Shown: positions 41,116 to 50,778 of the stretch, piece by piece
Layout: each line of letters starts with the position of its first letter
Position numbering within the stretch: position 1 is the stretch's first letter
Source of the DNA: Rachicladosporium sp. CCFEE 5018
Lineage: Eukaryota > Ascomycota > Dothideomycetes > Cladosporiales > Cladosporiaceae
NCBI GenBank assembly: GCA_002077045.2
Contig: KZ111175.1
Location: 99,411 to 163,410 of the forward strand
Direction: 5' to 3'
DNA: 64,000 nt
Program-made: the position numbers and the translations under genes
Notes under the pieces: model-generated
What the model was told of the DNA's origin: nothing
Databases searched by the model: none
Seen by the model: the letters and a program-made list of their open reading frames with translations, nothing else

Positions 41116-42222
41116 CTAAACGTTGTGTCCACCATGCTCGGCAGCTTCGACAAAGCGCCACAGACCAGCCTCACGAGCTGCCTGAGCGACACTATGCACT
41201 TCGTCGAGTCCTACCGCACGATTTATGTCATCGTATCGCAGCTGTTCCTGAACCTTCGGCTCTAAGTTCGACTGTCCGAGTGGACCGCGACGCTGGTTGC
41301 CTACGTACGCTCGTGGGTGATACTGCTCCATGACATGGACGTATAGATCTGTGCTTACATCTCCGGCGAGCCATTGCATGATCTGCTTGCCCTCCTCTTC
41401 CAGACCGGGCATGACTAGGTGCCGGAGTAGGACACCCTTCCTCGCGAGTCCATCAGCGGTGAAGCATAGATCGCCGACTTGCTTGTACATGGCTTTGATG
41501 GACTCTTTCGCCACCTCTGCGTAGTTGTCTGCCTTCAGTAGACGCTTCGAAGTGGCTGCGTGCCAAACTTTAAAGTCTGGTAGGTAGATATCTACCAGAC
41601 CATCCAGTAGCTCGATGCTCGCAAGCGAGTCGAAGGACGACGTATTGTAGACGATCGGCAATGTCAAGCCTAGAGTCTTCGCGTGTAGAATGGACAGCAC
41701 TACTTGAGGCACAACATGCTCCGGCGTGACCAAGTTGATGTTGTGAACATGCCCAATTTCCTGTAACTTGAGATACCATTCAGCCAGCTCCTCCGGTTGC
41801 AGATGCATACCATTGCTCTGATGGGCAATGTCGTAATTTTGGCAGAAGACACACCTCAGATTGCACCCAGAGAAGAAGACCGAACCGCTGCCGTTGTGGC
41901 CTTGGAGGCACGGCTCTTCGCCGAAGTGCGGAGCAATAGTATTGACAACTACATCAGCACCTATCAGACAGTAGCCGCGGCGCTCGAAGCGATTGACAGA
42001 GCAGAGGCGTGGACACAAGTTGCAGTTGCTGAGATGGGCGTAGGCCTCGCTGCGCTTGCGAGCTTCCTGAATGGGAGTCAGGGATTGATACTTCGGAGTA
42101 TAGTCGTCCAGAAGAAAAGGCGGCGCCAGATACGACCTATGCCGTCTATGCTGAATCGAAGGCGCTGTGATCCGTGAACATCGATGTGCCGCGACGGTCA
42201 ACCGCCTGGTAAGGGAGGACAT
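41116..42222 (-). CDS. PflX-like radical SAM protein, putatively mitochondrial
   Basis: A 368-residue protein with the radical SAM signature Cx3Cx2C at Cys120, Cys124 and Cys127 (FSGCNLRCVFCQNYD). The whole sequence resembles the bacterial PflX group (COG1313), uncharacterised relatives of pyruvate formate-lyase activase. A second cysteine set precedes it (CNLCPRLC at 67-74 and Cys85), as in that group. The first ~35 residues (MSSLTRRLTVAAHRCSRI...) are Arg/Ser-rich without acids, like a mitochondrial presequence. I chose the ATG at 42222; the frame extends upstream to 42528, but that sequence is the shared promoter. No glycyl-radical enzyme is encoded nearby, so the substrate is unknown. It is divergent from NBP35, which builds [4Fe-4S] clusters. 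A bacterial origin is plausible but not tested here. Confidence 0.88.
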   Translation of the reverse strand: MSSLTRRLTVAAHRCSRITAPSIQHRRHRSYLAPPFLLDDYTPKYQSLTPIQEARKRSEAYAHLSNCNLCPRLCSVNRFERRGYCLIGADVVVNTIAPHFGEEPCLQGHNGSGSVFFSGCNLRCVFCQNYDIAHQSNGMHLQPEELAEWYLKLQEIGHVHNINLVTPEHVVPQVVLSILHAKTLGLTLPIVYNTSSFDSLASIELLDGLVDIYLPDFKVWHAATSKRLLKADNYAEVAKESIKAMYKQVGDLCFTADGLARKGVLLRHLVMPGLEEEGKQIMQWLAGDVSTDLYVHVMEQYHPRAYVGNQRRGPLGQSNLEPKVQEQLRYDDINRAVGLDEVHSVAQAAREAGLWRFVEAAEHGGHNV

Positions 42223-42515
42223 CGCTTGGCCAGAGCACGTTTCGCCGTCCGTGGGCGCCACCCATGTGCGCCTGAAAACCTCATCTGGCGCTCTCGAGCC
42301 CCGCGTCGATGCTTTGCCGGTGTTAAGTTCCAGGTATAAGACGACAGGACGACTAGCACAAGGCCTAAATGCGATATCGGGCATCGATCTTGTGCTTGGT
42401 AATCTACGAAAAGTCTGTCCGATATGCCGCCATCTTCGCCCACCATACCTTGTACTTCCAAACACATTAAACAGGTCTCCGTGAGTTACAGAGCGTCGAT
42501 CGTACAGATTCGGCC
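42223..42515. promoter_or_regulatory. Shared divergent promoter, radical SAM gene and NBP35
   Basis: Only 293 bp separate the two start codons, so the promoters must overlap or be bidirectional. No motif is recognised with confidence. Confidence 0.55.
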
Positions 42516-43550
42516 ATGGCACCTTCATTAGAAGAGCCTATACTGCAGCCGGTGGACGATGTGCTGAACGCACCACTGAAGAAAGCGCCTACCTTAGTCG
42601 CACCGGAGCCAGAACATTGCCCAGGACCAGAGTCGCAGGAAGCAGGCAAAGGAGATGCATGCGCAGGATGCCCAAACCAAGCAATATGTGCTTCAGCACC
42701 TAAAGGACCAGATCCGGACATCCCAGTCATCACGGCACGACTGGCAGATGTCAAGCACAAGATACTAGTCCTTAGTGGCAAGGGTGGCGTGGGCAAGAGC
42801 ACTTTCACTACCATGCTCGCGCACGCCTTTGCCAGTAATCCTGAAAACATGGTCGGCATCATGGATACAGACATATGTGGACCGAGCATACCCAAGATGA
42901 TGGGTGTCGAGACAGAAACGATACATGTCACGAACACTGGATGGGAGCCGGTATGGGTCAGTGACAACCTCGGCGTCATGTCTGTACAGTTCATGCTACC
43001 AAATCGAGACGACGCTGTGATCTGGAGAGGACCCAAGAAGAACGGTCTCATTAAGCAATTCCTGAAGGACGTTGAGTGGGGTGCTATGGACTATCTGGTT
43101 GTTGACACACCACCCGGCACCTCCGACGAGCATCTCTCAGTAACCTCATTCCTCCGAGAATCAGGCATCGACGGCGCTGTGGTAGTCACGACACCTCAGG
43201 AAGTCAGTCTGCTCGACGTGCGCAAGGAGATCGACTTCTGCCGGAAAGCTGGTATCCGTATACTCGGACTCGTCGAGAACATGAGCGGCTTCGTGTGTCC
43301 CAAGTGTACCCATCAATCGGACATCTTCAAGGCTACCACTGGCGGTGGTCGCAGACTGGCGAAGGAGACTGGCGTGCCATTCCTTGGTGCTGTACCTCTT
43401 GACCCTCGAATCGGCATGAGCTGCGACTTTGGCGAGAGCTTCATCGATAACTTCGGTGATTCGCCGGCATGTCATGCGCTGCGTGGTGTGGTGCGCAAGA
43501 TCGCTGAGGAGGTCGGTGTGGACGCTGACACCGTCTTACCGGTGACTTGA
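42516..43550 (+). CDS. NBP35: Cytosolic Fe-S cluster assembly ATPase NBP35
   Basis: A 344-residue intronless Mrp/NBP35 P-loop ATPase. The N-terminal ferredoxin-like motif Cx13Cx2Cx5C is complete (Cys35, 49, 52, 58), which separates NBP35 from its partner Cfd1. The deviant Walker A is LSGKGGVGKST (86-96), switch regions are seen at DTDICGPSIP and DTPPGTSDEH, and the bridging cluster motif CPKC is at Cys261-Cys264. With Cfd1 it forms the scaffold on which [4Fe-4S] clusters for cytosolic and nuclear proteins are built. Length and motifs are fully canonical. Confidence 0.96.
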   Translation: MAPSLEEPILQPVDDVLNAPLKKAPTLVAPEPEHCPGPESQEAGKGDACAGCPNQAICASAPKGPDPDIPVITARLADVKHKILVLSGKGGVGKSTFTTMLAHAFASNPENMVGIMDTDICGPSIPKMMGVETETIHVTNTGWEPVWVSDNLGVMSVQFMLPNRDDAVIWRGPKKNGLIKQFLKDVEWGAMDYLVVDTPPGTSDEHLSVTSFLRESGIDGAVVVTTPQEVSLLDVRKEIDFCRKAGIRILGLVENMSGFVCPKCTHQSDIFKATTGGGRRLAKETGVPFLGAVPLDPRIGMSCDFGESFIDNFGDSPACHALRGVVRKIAEEVGVDADTVLPVT

Positions 43551-44445
43551 GCGAGCAGGATATCATCACTCGAGTGGCGCCATGCTCTTTACCTTAGACC
43601 AAAGGTCGCCGGAGGCATGGTCACCACAGACTGCAGCGGTTGGCAATGGCCATGCGCTCTCGAGTGCGTGACACACGTGGCCAGCCACACTCGTCACGAT
43701 GCACGGCTAATGTGAAGCTGTGGCTGCATCAGTCCTACCACATATGAGGAGCACTCACAACACGGCCCACCACCGCAAGTTTACGATAAGACCAGTCCCT
43801 CGTTCAACGTCCGAGGTGTTATAACACGCTACATTCCAGTGCGTGGGTTGATACCAGACGCCGAGCATTGGCACACCGTGGTATGCTGCCGTACGCTACG
43901 ATGCACAACGCAGCCTGCCACCACTTGCGCTGGCCACACACAGCGGAACATTCAGCGCAGTAGCGATTACGAGGACATGCAAAGTCCGTCATCTCCTGTC
44001 CAACGACCACTTGAAATCGCTTGAGCCGGCGCAGCACCTCATTTGTCTATGTCACCGGTTGCGAGCATACAACCTTATACGGCGCGATGACGCTAGGGTA
44101 GTGCACACACAGAGGCGCAGCTACGGCAAGCTCATGTCTTTCAAGTATCTACCATTTTACCTCGAGTTGTGATTTAAAGTATCTCAAGATAAAGACTTCT
44201 TTGTACATCACTCACGTGCTGCGAGCGCGAAGTGAAGTCGACAAGAAGTCTGCCCTCGAACAGAACAATGAACGTCGTCCGCCCCCCACACATCGTCCCT
44301 CGCCGCATCAAGGACATTGTCTGGCAACCATCGCTTTCGACTATAGAGATACACGACTCGCAAATTTGCGCTCTGCGCACCCACGCTCGTTACGTTCCGT
44401 CTCGAATTCAAGGTTCACCGCTCGAGGTTCGACGCACGACCAGTA
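43551..44445. other. Intergenic region between NBP35 and the GH43 gene
   Basis: This 895-bp region contains the NBP35 terminator and the GH43 promoter. No coding feature, tRNA or repeat is recognised. Confidence 0.5.
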
Positions 44446-45503
44446 ATGACCCAATCAATACGAAACATTTGCGCTGCTGCACTTGCAGCAGCCGTCCTCC
44501 TCAGCGCTCCTGCCTCAGCCAAGGTCCGCAGACGAAGTAACCTCGCTCCTGTCATGAATGGACAGAACTTCCCCGACCCCGGCGTAATCCGAACAGGTGA
44601 TGGCTGGCATGCTTTCTCTACGAACGGCATAGTCAACAGCCAACAGGTACACGTGCAGATGGCCTACACCCCCGACTTCAAATCCTGGAACTTCAGAGGC
44701 ACGAAAGATGCAATGCCAAAACTTGCACCCTGGGTGCATGCCGCAGCGCCGAAGATCTGGGCTCCAGACGTCACGCAGTTACCCGACGGTAGCTTCATAA
44801 TGTACTACTGCGCTTCCCTTGCTAGTAAACCCGCCACACACTGTCTCGGCTACGCTACGAGTAAGAATGTCGAGGGCCCCTTTGTAGATACCTCGAATTC
44901 TCCCTGGATCTGCCCGCAAGCTCAAGGCGGCGCCATAGATCCCGCTGGCTTCCTGGACGCGGGTCCAAACAAACGCTATGCTGTCTATAAAGTGGATGGA
45001 AACAGCATTGGTCACGGCGGAGAGTGCGGAAATACTGTCAAGCCTATCGTTCCCACCCCGCTCCTGCTACAACAAGTCAGCGTCAACAACGGCCGCGACC
45101 TCATCGGCTCGCCGATCCAGATCCTCACTAACGGCCCCGCGGACGGACCATACGTGGAAGCTCCGTCCTTGACGTACTTGGACGGAAAGTACGTGCTATT
45201 CTTCAGTAGTCAGTGCTACGCTACGCCGAAGTACGATGTGAGCTACGCTATCTCGGATAAGATCACCGGGCCATACACGAAGTATGGACCGCTGTTTGTG
45301 ACGGGGACATTGGGGTTGACGGCGCCCGGGGGGATGGATGTGGCGATTAATGGGGATCATGCTGTGTTTCATGCGTATGTTGGTCCCGTTCCCGAATTGT
45401 GAGAGGCTTTGCTAACGATTCAAGTAGGTATTCTGGGTATGGACGGGCGATGTACACGGCTATACTCAGTCTGAGCGGCACGAAGGTTAGCGCTAAGGTG
45501 TGA
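44446..45503 (+). CDS. Secreted glycoside hydrolase family 43-type protein
   Basis: Exon 1 (44446-45374), a 53-nt intron (GTATGT donor, GCTAAC branch site) and exon 2 (45428-45503) encode 334 residues. Residues 1-25 are a signal peptide (AALAAAVLLSAPASA). The five-bladed propeller family is recognised by Asp44 in NFPDPGVIRT (catalytic base), Asp165 in GGAIDPAGF (pKa modulator) and Glu238 in YVEAPSLTYLDG (general acid). Family 43 enzymes are alpha-L-arabinofuranosidases, endo-arabinanases and beta-xylosidases that work on plant cell-wall polysaccharide; which activity applies is not visible. The acceptor is a tandem AAGTAG, so splicing may include or omit one Arg. Without splicing the frame stops at 45402, losing the conserved GYGRAMYTA end. 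Confidence 0.88.
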
Positions 45504-45743
45504 CTTGCAGTAGAGAAGGATCTTCCTGGTGGAGGGTCCTCGAGCAGCCCTAAAGGCGCTGAAGGTGCTCGAGTCATCGAGCAAGCGCCATGGGCGAACG
45601 TGGGTGTAGTGCCGAGAGCGAAGGTCGAGGAACAGTGAATACAGAGCAACTCGTGGAAGAGATGGCACAAGAGGCGGGAGTCAGTGCACAACAACACTTG
45701 TTTCAAAGCGCATATACCACTTTGACTTTGTTTGCCGTACAGT

Positions 45744-47161
45744 CTATATAATGTTCACAGCATGGCCCGGCCACTTATACGCCACGCCCTGCTTCCACAC
45801 ATGCGTGACATGCTTCCCTCCAATCAGCACCCTGATATTCTCCAGCGGATTCTCGTCCAGCGCGATGAAATCAGCATCAAAGCCTTCCTTGAGCTGCCCT
45901 GCCTTGGGTGCCCTCGGTCCAAGCGTCAACGGCCCGTTCGCAGTCGCCGACTCGATGGCCTGGAGCTCGCTCATACCCGCCTTGACATGATAGTAAAGCT
46001 CCTTCCCATTCAGCCCCTGCGTGGCGATACTGTTAGGCATACTCACGCCGGTGTCAGTGCCGATGGCGATTGTGACTCCCTTCTTGATGGCGATTTGCAT
46101 GGCGTTCCACTGCGCCTTCGCCACAGCCTCGATCTTCGCATAGCCCGACGGACTCAGAAAGTCCTTCAATTTCAGCGCATTCTCGACTATCAACCTCGTC
46201 GCTACTAAGACGGCGCCTTTCGATTTCATGAGCTCAGCGGCCTCGGCATCGAGGTAAGAGCCGTGTTCTATTGTCTTCACACCGGCGTGGAGAGCGGCTA
46301 CGATCCCGGCTTTGCCGTGGCAGTGCGCGCCTACTAGGCGTTGGGCTTGGGTTGCTACTTCGACTATGGCTTTAAGCTCGGCGTCGACAAATTGTCGGTC
46401 GATGGGGTTGTCGCGTTCGGAGCCGACGCCGCCGCTGCCGCAGATCTGAGGGTGTATCAGCTGCGCTGTACGTGTGGGCTGAGTAGCTGCAGCGTCAGGG
46501 AGAGACGTACCTTGATGACATCTGCGCCAGCCCTCAATTGAAGCCGGACAGCTTTCATGCACTCGTCTGGTCCATCGGCAGTGAGGAATGGTGCACCATG
46601 CGAGCACATGTCTTGCATCCACGGGACGGGCAGATCTTGCAGATCGGCGTGCCCACCTGTAGGGCTGATGATACAGTTCGAGCTATATATCTTTGGTCCT
46701 ACGAGCGAACCTTCTTGTATGGCACGATCGAGCTGCAATCCCCATCCGGCCATTTCGCGGACAGATGTGAAGCCTGCGTCTAGGAGGAGCATCACATCAC
46801 GCGCCGAGCGAGCGCCAGAGAGGACTTGGTTCTTGTAGGCGTCGATGAAAGCATCGCCCGAAACCTTGTGCACGCCGAGGAGGTGGACGTGACAGTCCCA
46901 CATGCCCGGCATCAGGACCTTGACATGGGTGGTTGAAACGTCTGGCGACTCTGCAAGCAAAGCGGCGGAGGGGCCAACAGAGACGATCTTGCTGCCAAAG
47001 ATATGGATCCCAGTGTTCTTGAGTGGTTTGCCACGGCCAGGTATAAGGAGGTCCGCGGTGACTATGTATTCTGTGGCCTTATAGACATCCTCGGCATTCC
47101 GGACAGGAAGTGGTGTGGAAGCCTCGATACGAGTCCAGCCAGACTCTATGCTTTGGCTCAT
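45744..47161 (-). CDS. Metal-dependent amidohydrolase (ochratoxinase/prolidase-like)
   Basis: Exons 47161-46511 and 46445-45744 with a 65-nt intron (GTACGT donor, CTCAG acceptor) encode 450 residues of the imidazolonepropionase-like amidohydrolase group (COG1228), which includes fungal ochratoxinase and Xaa-Pro dipeptidases. The binuclear metal site is complete: His91 and His93 in WDCHVHL, the bridging Lys217 in DVIK (the last codon of exon 1), His258 in GAHCHGKAG, His278 in IEHGSY and Asp348 in GTDTG. There is no signal peptide, so the enzyme is probably intracellular. The likely reaction is amide or peptide-bond hydrolysis; the substrate cannot be read from sequence. The ATG at 47161 is the first in frame. 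It converges with the GH43 gene, with 240 bp between the stops. Confidence 0.9.
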
Positions 47162-48728
47162 GATCAAAATTTAAGGACTGGGTGATCAATGATATGGAAG
47201 CGGCTACTGCTTGTATAACACTCAGTAAGATAGCCCACTTTCTTGTGCTGCTTTCTACTCGACCGTACCAATGGACAGAAATAGCATGAAGCCTTTGAGA
47301 GTACACTTGATACGCAATGAAGAAGAGGGATGAGCGAAGATGTGAGAGAGAGTCGCGCAGTAGTGAGGTATAGTCCGAGCAACGACCTACCTAATGCAGC
47401 TGTCGAGCGATGGATTGAGGGGCGGCGTGGTAGATCATTTCTGGGGCTGATACGCGCTTGGGTACGAGCGTGTACTGTTTCCGATCCGTGGATTTGTTCG
47501 CTCTGAGCTCGACCGCTGTCGGACTGACAGAATGGCGTGCAGGCCACTCGTGTGCAGAGGCACGAGAGATATACGACGGCGGAAGATTGCGAGTCGCAGT
47601 GCCAAATGGATTGATGGTTGCGGCGTGGGGGCATTGGGGAGTGCTGACTAAGCATGGTGGGATGCATGTGGCATCAGGTCACTCTTCGAGCATTCGGTCT
47701 TTCCTTCGACCATGTCTATCGTTACCATAGCCATGCCTGATCGCCCGGAGGATCCATTGTATATCACGCAGGCGCGAACTCCGAAGTGTCCAACGCTTGG
47801 GTGAGATGAACCCTGTGAGGCAGTATATCCCTCTTCTGCAAATCCGATCCCTATGCAGTGCACGGAGGCACCATATCGATGCTACCACTTCATTGGCAGG
47901 CAAGTACCCTGATACTCTTACATATCCTGTTCATGTCCTTTGTCTCCTGATTCCATGTTTTCCATTGCTACAACCTGAGCGCCGCAACGTCCCAATGCAA
48001 ATCTCATGTTTCAGGCACTACTCTCCTCCCATGCAATTCGCCAGAGGTTGCCGCCCGATGTTTGCCACATGGCCGCACTCATATCCCACCACCTTCGACC
48101 AGAAGTCAGCACTATCGCTAGTGTGTTATTGATCACGGCCAGCTCTCTTCAGGCTGACTCACCACTTCGCTCCGGTTTGACGTGGAAGGATCCGGGTGTG
48201 TTCAGCTTGCCGTTCTGCGAGCGACTGTATGCTAGGGCCAGGAACGCACTTCCAGCTGCGGCGATCGAGAAAAAAATGCCATTGCGGCCGCTGCTTGGGT
48301 CAGAAACAGCTTATTGGTTCAGACGACCAGGAGCCATACCCTGGGTACGCCATGCTGATCACTGCTGATGACAATGTAGTCTTGGAAGCGGAATGAGAGA
48401 TCGTAAGCTCGAAATGGGGGAAAGGACTCAGATCACTTGTCGATGATGATCGCACGTCCAGGACCGGCCTGAAGATACCTTAATATCTACCTGATTCATG
48501 AAGACCCAAGACAGCTCTCATGCACCATGACCGAGGACGTGGATCCTTGTGGGGTAAAATGCGGGTTAGATTCACGCTAACTGCCCCACGCGGCCAGTAC
48601 CGCCCGGCTCATCCATGCCGAGCCAGAGCTTACATCATCGCCCTCCATCGTGCCGCATTCAAGTCGAGGCACGAGTTTCACCACCCCTCCACATCACCGC
48701 CCAGCGGCGACGATACACCACCGCCACC
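47162..48728. other. 1.6-kb intergenic region
   Basis: The divergent upstream regions of the amidohydrolase and the R-SNARE. Open frames up to ~165 codons exist but lack motifs and protein-like composition, and I could not assemble a spliced gene. The last 100 bases are a C-rich leader ending in CACCGCCACCATGG. Confidence 0.45.
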
Positions 48729-49475
48729 ATGGCATCATCCTCCACCCCCGCCACCCCTCTCCTCTACGCCTGCATAGCCCACCATAACACCATCGTCACC
48801 GAACACACCACCTCCGCCGCCTCTGGCGCCAGCAGCCTCGCCTCGGTCATCCTCCCCAAAATCTCCCACGACTCCGCGCAGAAGCTCACCTACACCCACG
48901 GCGCGAACCTCATTCACTACATCTCCGATGCCGAGACCTCGTCGTCCTCCGCCGATGGGCTAAGCGGAGCGGGACTGACCTACATGGTTGTCGCGAAAGC
49001 TGATCTCGGCCGCCGCGTACCCTTCGGCTTCCTAGTCGAGATCAAGAAACGCTTCCTAAAGCAATACTCCCCCTCCACCACGAAGTTCGCCACCCTTCCA
49101 GCCTACGGTGCAGCAGCCTTCAACACGGTCCTCAAACAGCTCATGGTGGAATACGGCACCACCAAGGCCGGCCAAGAAGACGCTTTCGCCAACGTACAAA
49201 GCGAGATCGACAACGTGCGCGGGATCATGACGGAGAACATCGAGCGGGTATTGGAGCGAGGGGAGAGGATCGATCTGTTGGTTGATAAGACTGATCGGTT
49301 GGGGGGCAGCGCGAGGGATTTCAGGATGAGGAGTAAAGCGCTGAAGCGGCATTTCTGGTGGAAGAATGTGAAGTTGATGGTGTTGTTGGGGGTTGTGGCG
49401 GTGTTTGTTATGTATTTGCTTGTGGGGATGGGGTGTGGGCTGCCGGCTTGGGGGAGGTGTGTTGGGAGCGGATGA
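48729..49475 (+). CDS. VAMP7-type longin R-SNARE (Nyv1/Ykt6-related class)
   Basis: A 248-residue tail-anchored SNARE. Residues ~8-125 form a longin domain (LLYACIAHHNTIV, then TYMVVAKADLGRR and PFGFLVEIKKRFL). The SNARE helix spans ~155-210, with the zero-layer Arg177 in VLERGERIDLLVDKT. A transmembrane segment near 220-240 (VLLGVVAVFVMYLLVGMG) is followed by a short luminal tail. The membrane anchor excludes Ykt6 and fits VAMP7/Nyv1, which mediates fusion with the vacuole or endolysosome. I chose this ATG for its CCACCATGG context and because the longin domain starts directly after it; an in-frame upstream ATG at 48615 would add 38 unlike residues. Confidence 0.93.
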   Translation: MASSSTPATPLLYACIAHHNTIVTEHTTSAASGASSLASVILPKISHDSAQKLTYTHGANLIHYISDAETSSSSADGLSGAGLTYMVVAKADLGRRVPFGFLVEIKKRFLKQYSPSTTKFATLPAYGAAAFNTVLKQLMVEYGTTKAGQEDAFANVQSEIDNVRGIMTENIERVLERGERIDLLVDKTDRLGGSARDFRMRSKALKRHFWWKNVKLMVLLGVVAVFVMYLLVGMGCGLPAWGRCVGSG

Positions 49476-49573
49476 GTGTGTCTGATCTGATACCTTTTTT
49501 TGAGTTACATGGCGTTAAAACAGCGATTTGTACATCATGATCTGTCATTTCACCACCCGAGCAGATGGCTCCC

Positions 49574-50149
49574 TCAAGCCGAGTCCCCCCACCCCATAGC
49601 CTCCTCAAACCTATCCTTCGCCGCCTTCCCATTACTGCTAATCAACCCCCTCCCCTCAACCTCCTTCACAAGCTCCCCAAACTCCTCCTGCCCGTCAGCG
49701 GCTCTACTCTTGAACTCCGCCATATTATCACTCAACCACTGCACATCATCCCCCGCCGCCGGAATCGCGAACCCCGCCTCCCTCCCAGCCGCCATCCCAC
49801 CTAAAACAAAGATAGAGTAGAGACTCCTGTCTTCATCCGGCGCCGAGCGCTTGACTTTAGGAAGCGGCACGATCTCATCCCAGCATTGCTGCAAATCGGC
49901 GCAGAGCTTATTCCAGTCCTTCGTCGTGCGGCTGGCGCCCGTGCGGACGTGGGCCAGGATGTGCGTTTTGGTGCTCTGCTTGCCGCCGACGTAGAAGTCC
50001 GTGCTGTCTTTGAGAGATGTGAAGCGGACGTTTACGAAGAGTTTCGGCGTGCTGAAGGAGGTGGAGTGCAAGGTTGTTATGGCGTTTGCGAGGTCGGACT
50101 TTTGGGACTCGGTGAGGGTGCAGGCGTGGTGGATGTGGTAGTAGGGCAT
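49574..50149 (-). CDS. Tautomerase-superfamily protein, cis-CaaD-like
   Basis: A 191-residue protein starting MPYYHIHH. After Met removal, Pro1 would be the catalytic base typical of 4-oxalocrotonate tautomerase and cis-3-chloroacrylate dehalogenase relatives. The first ~75 residues carry the family pattern: a beta strand, His27, then TPKLFVNVRF and HVRTGASRT, with Arg68 and Arg73 (numbered from Pro1). A long helical C-terminal part is present, as in the fungal group (Pfam Tautomerase_3). The natural substrate of these fungal proteins is not established as far as I know. Its stop lies 98 bp from that of the SNARE gene (convergent). Confidence 0.85.
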   Translation of the reverse strand: MPYYHIHHACTLTESQKSDLANAITTLHSTSFSTPKLFVNVRFTSLKDSTDFYVGGKQSTKTHILAHVRTGASRTTKDWNKLCADLQQCWDEIVPLPKVKRSAPDEDRSLYSIFVLGGMAAGREAGFAIPAAGDDVQWLSDNMAEFKSRAADGQEEFGELVKEVEGRGLISSNGKAAKDRFEEAMGWGDSA

Positions 50150-50778
50150 GGTCGCGGTGGTGATGGTGAGGTAGATGGGGAACTTTTGTTGGTAGACTAA
50201 GGACGCTATCTTACTTACATGGGCCGAATATATGTGCTATGTTAATCCCGCGCAGATGGAGCGATGGACCCCGCGATGATGGAATGCAGATCTGGGGTAC
50301 AGCTGATTCTGAGGCTTATTTGGCGTGCCGAGAGCCTAATGATCACCAATGTCGAAGGATGTGCGCATCTCTGCTCGGCCGTAGCATTGAAAGAGCTAGA
50401 AGTGCTACGGCCGTGAGAAACTGATCTGTAAGCAGTATGTCGATCGACACCCGTCATGTCTCGTCTCGCCTGCGGTGCATGCCGGGAGGCTTAAAGGACT
50501 GTGTACTTTTGGAAGACGAGAGCTTGCGGTATCCGGCATGGCTGTCGGGGCCGCAGCTCAAGGTGAAGACCGGACGTGAAGGGATAGATCAGGCCACTGT
50601 GGAAGAGCTTGAACTGCGTGCTGTATGCCGAACCAACTGCATGGAAGAGAAAGACGCGATGCCACAACGCTGAAACGCCCAAGAAACCCGCTCACAAGTA
50701 AATCAGATGCAAACCTCGCCATCAAGAGCTCGACCCAGCAGTCCACCCAGACGCCGAAACTTCAATGACCAACCCGTC
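50150..50778. other. Intergenic region between the tautomerase and YVC1
   Basis: These 629 bp are the tautomerase promoter and the YVC1 3' flank. Nothing further is recognised. Confidence 0.5.

Noticed and set aside
40725..41333. 202-codon plus-strand frame
   Set aside because: It overlaps the 3' end of the radical SAM gene on the other strand and has random-like composition.
42223..42528. N-terminal extension of the radical SAM frame by 102 codons
   Set aside because: It would overlap the NBP35 start codon and has no conserved texture. The ATG at 42222 gives a presequence-like start.
47164..47667. 167-codon minus-strand frame upstream of the amidohydrolase
   Set aside because: Ser/Cys/His-rich random composition; it occupies the promoter and overlaps the amidohydrolase start region.
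48006..48368. 120-codon plus-strand frame upstream of the SNARE
   Set aside because: No motif, no splice continuation, and composition like its non-coding neighbours.
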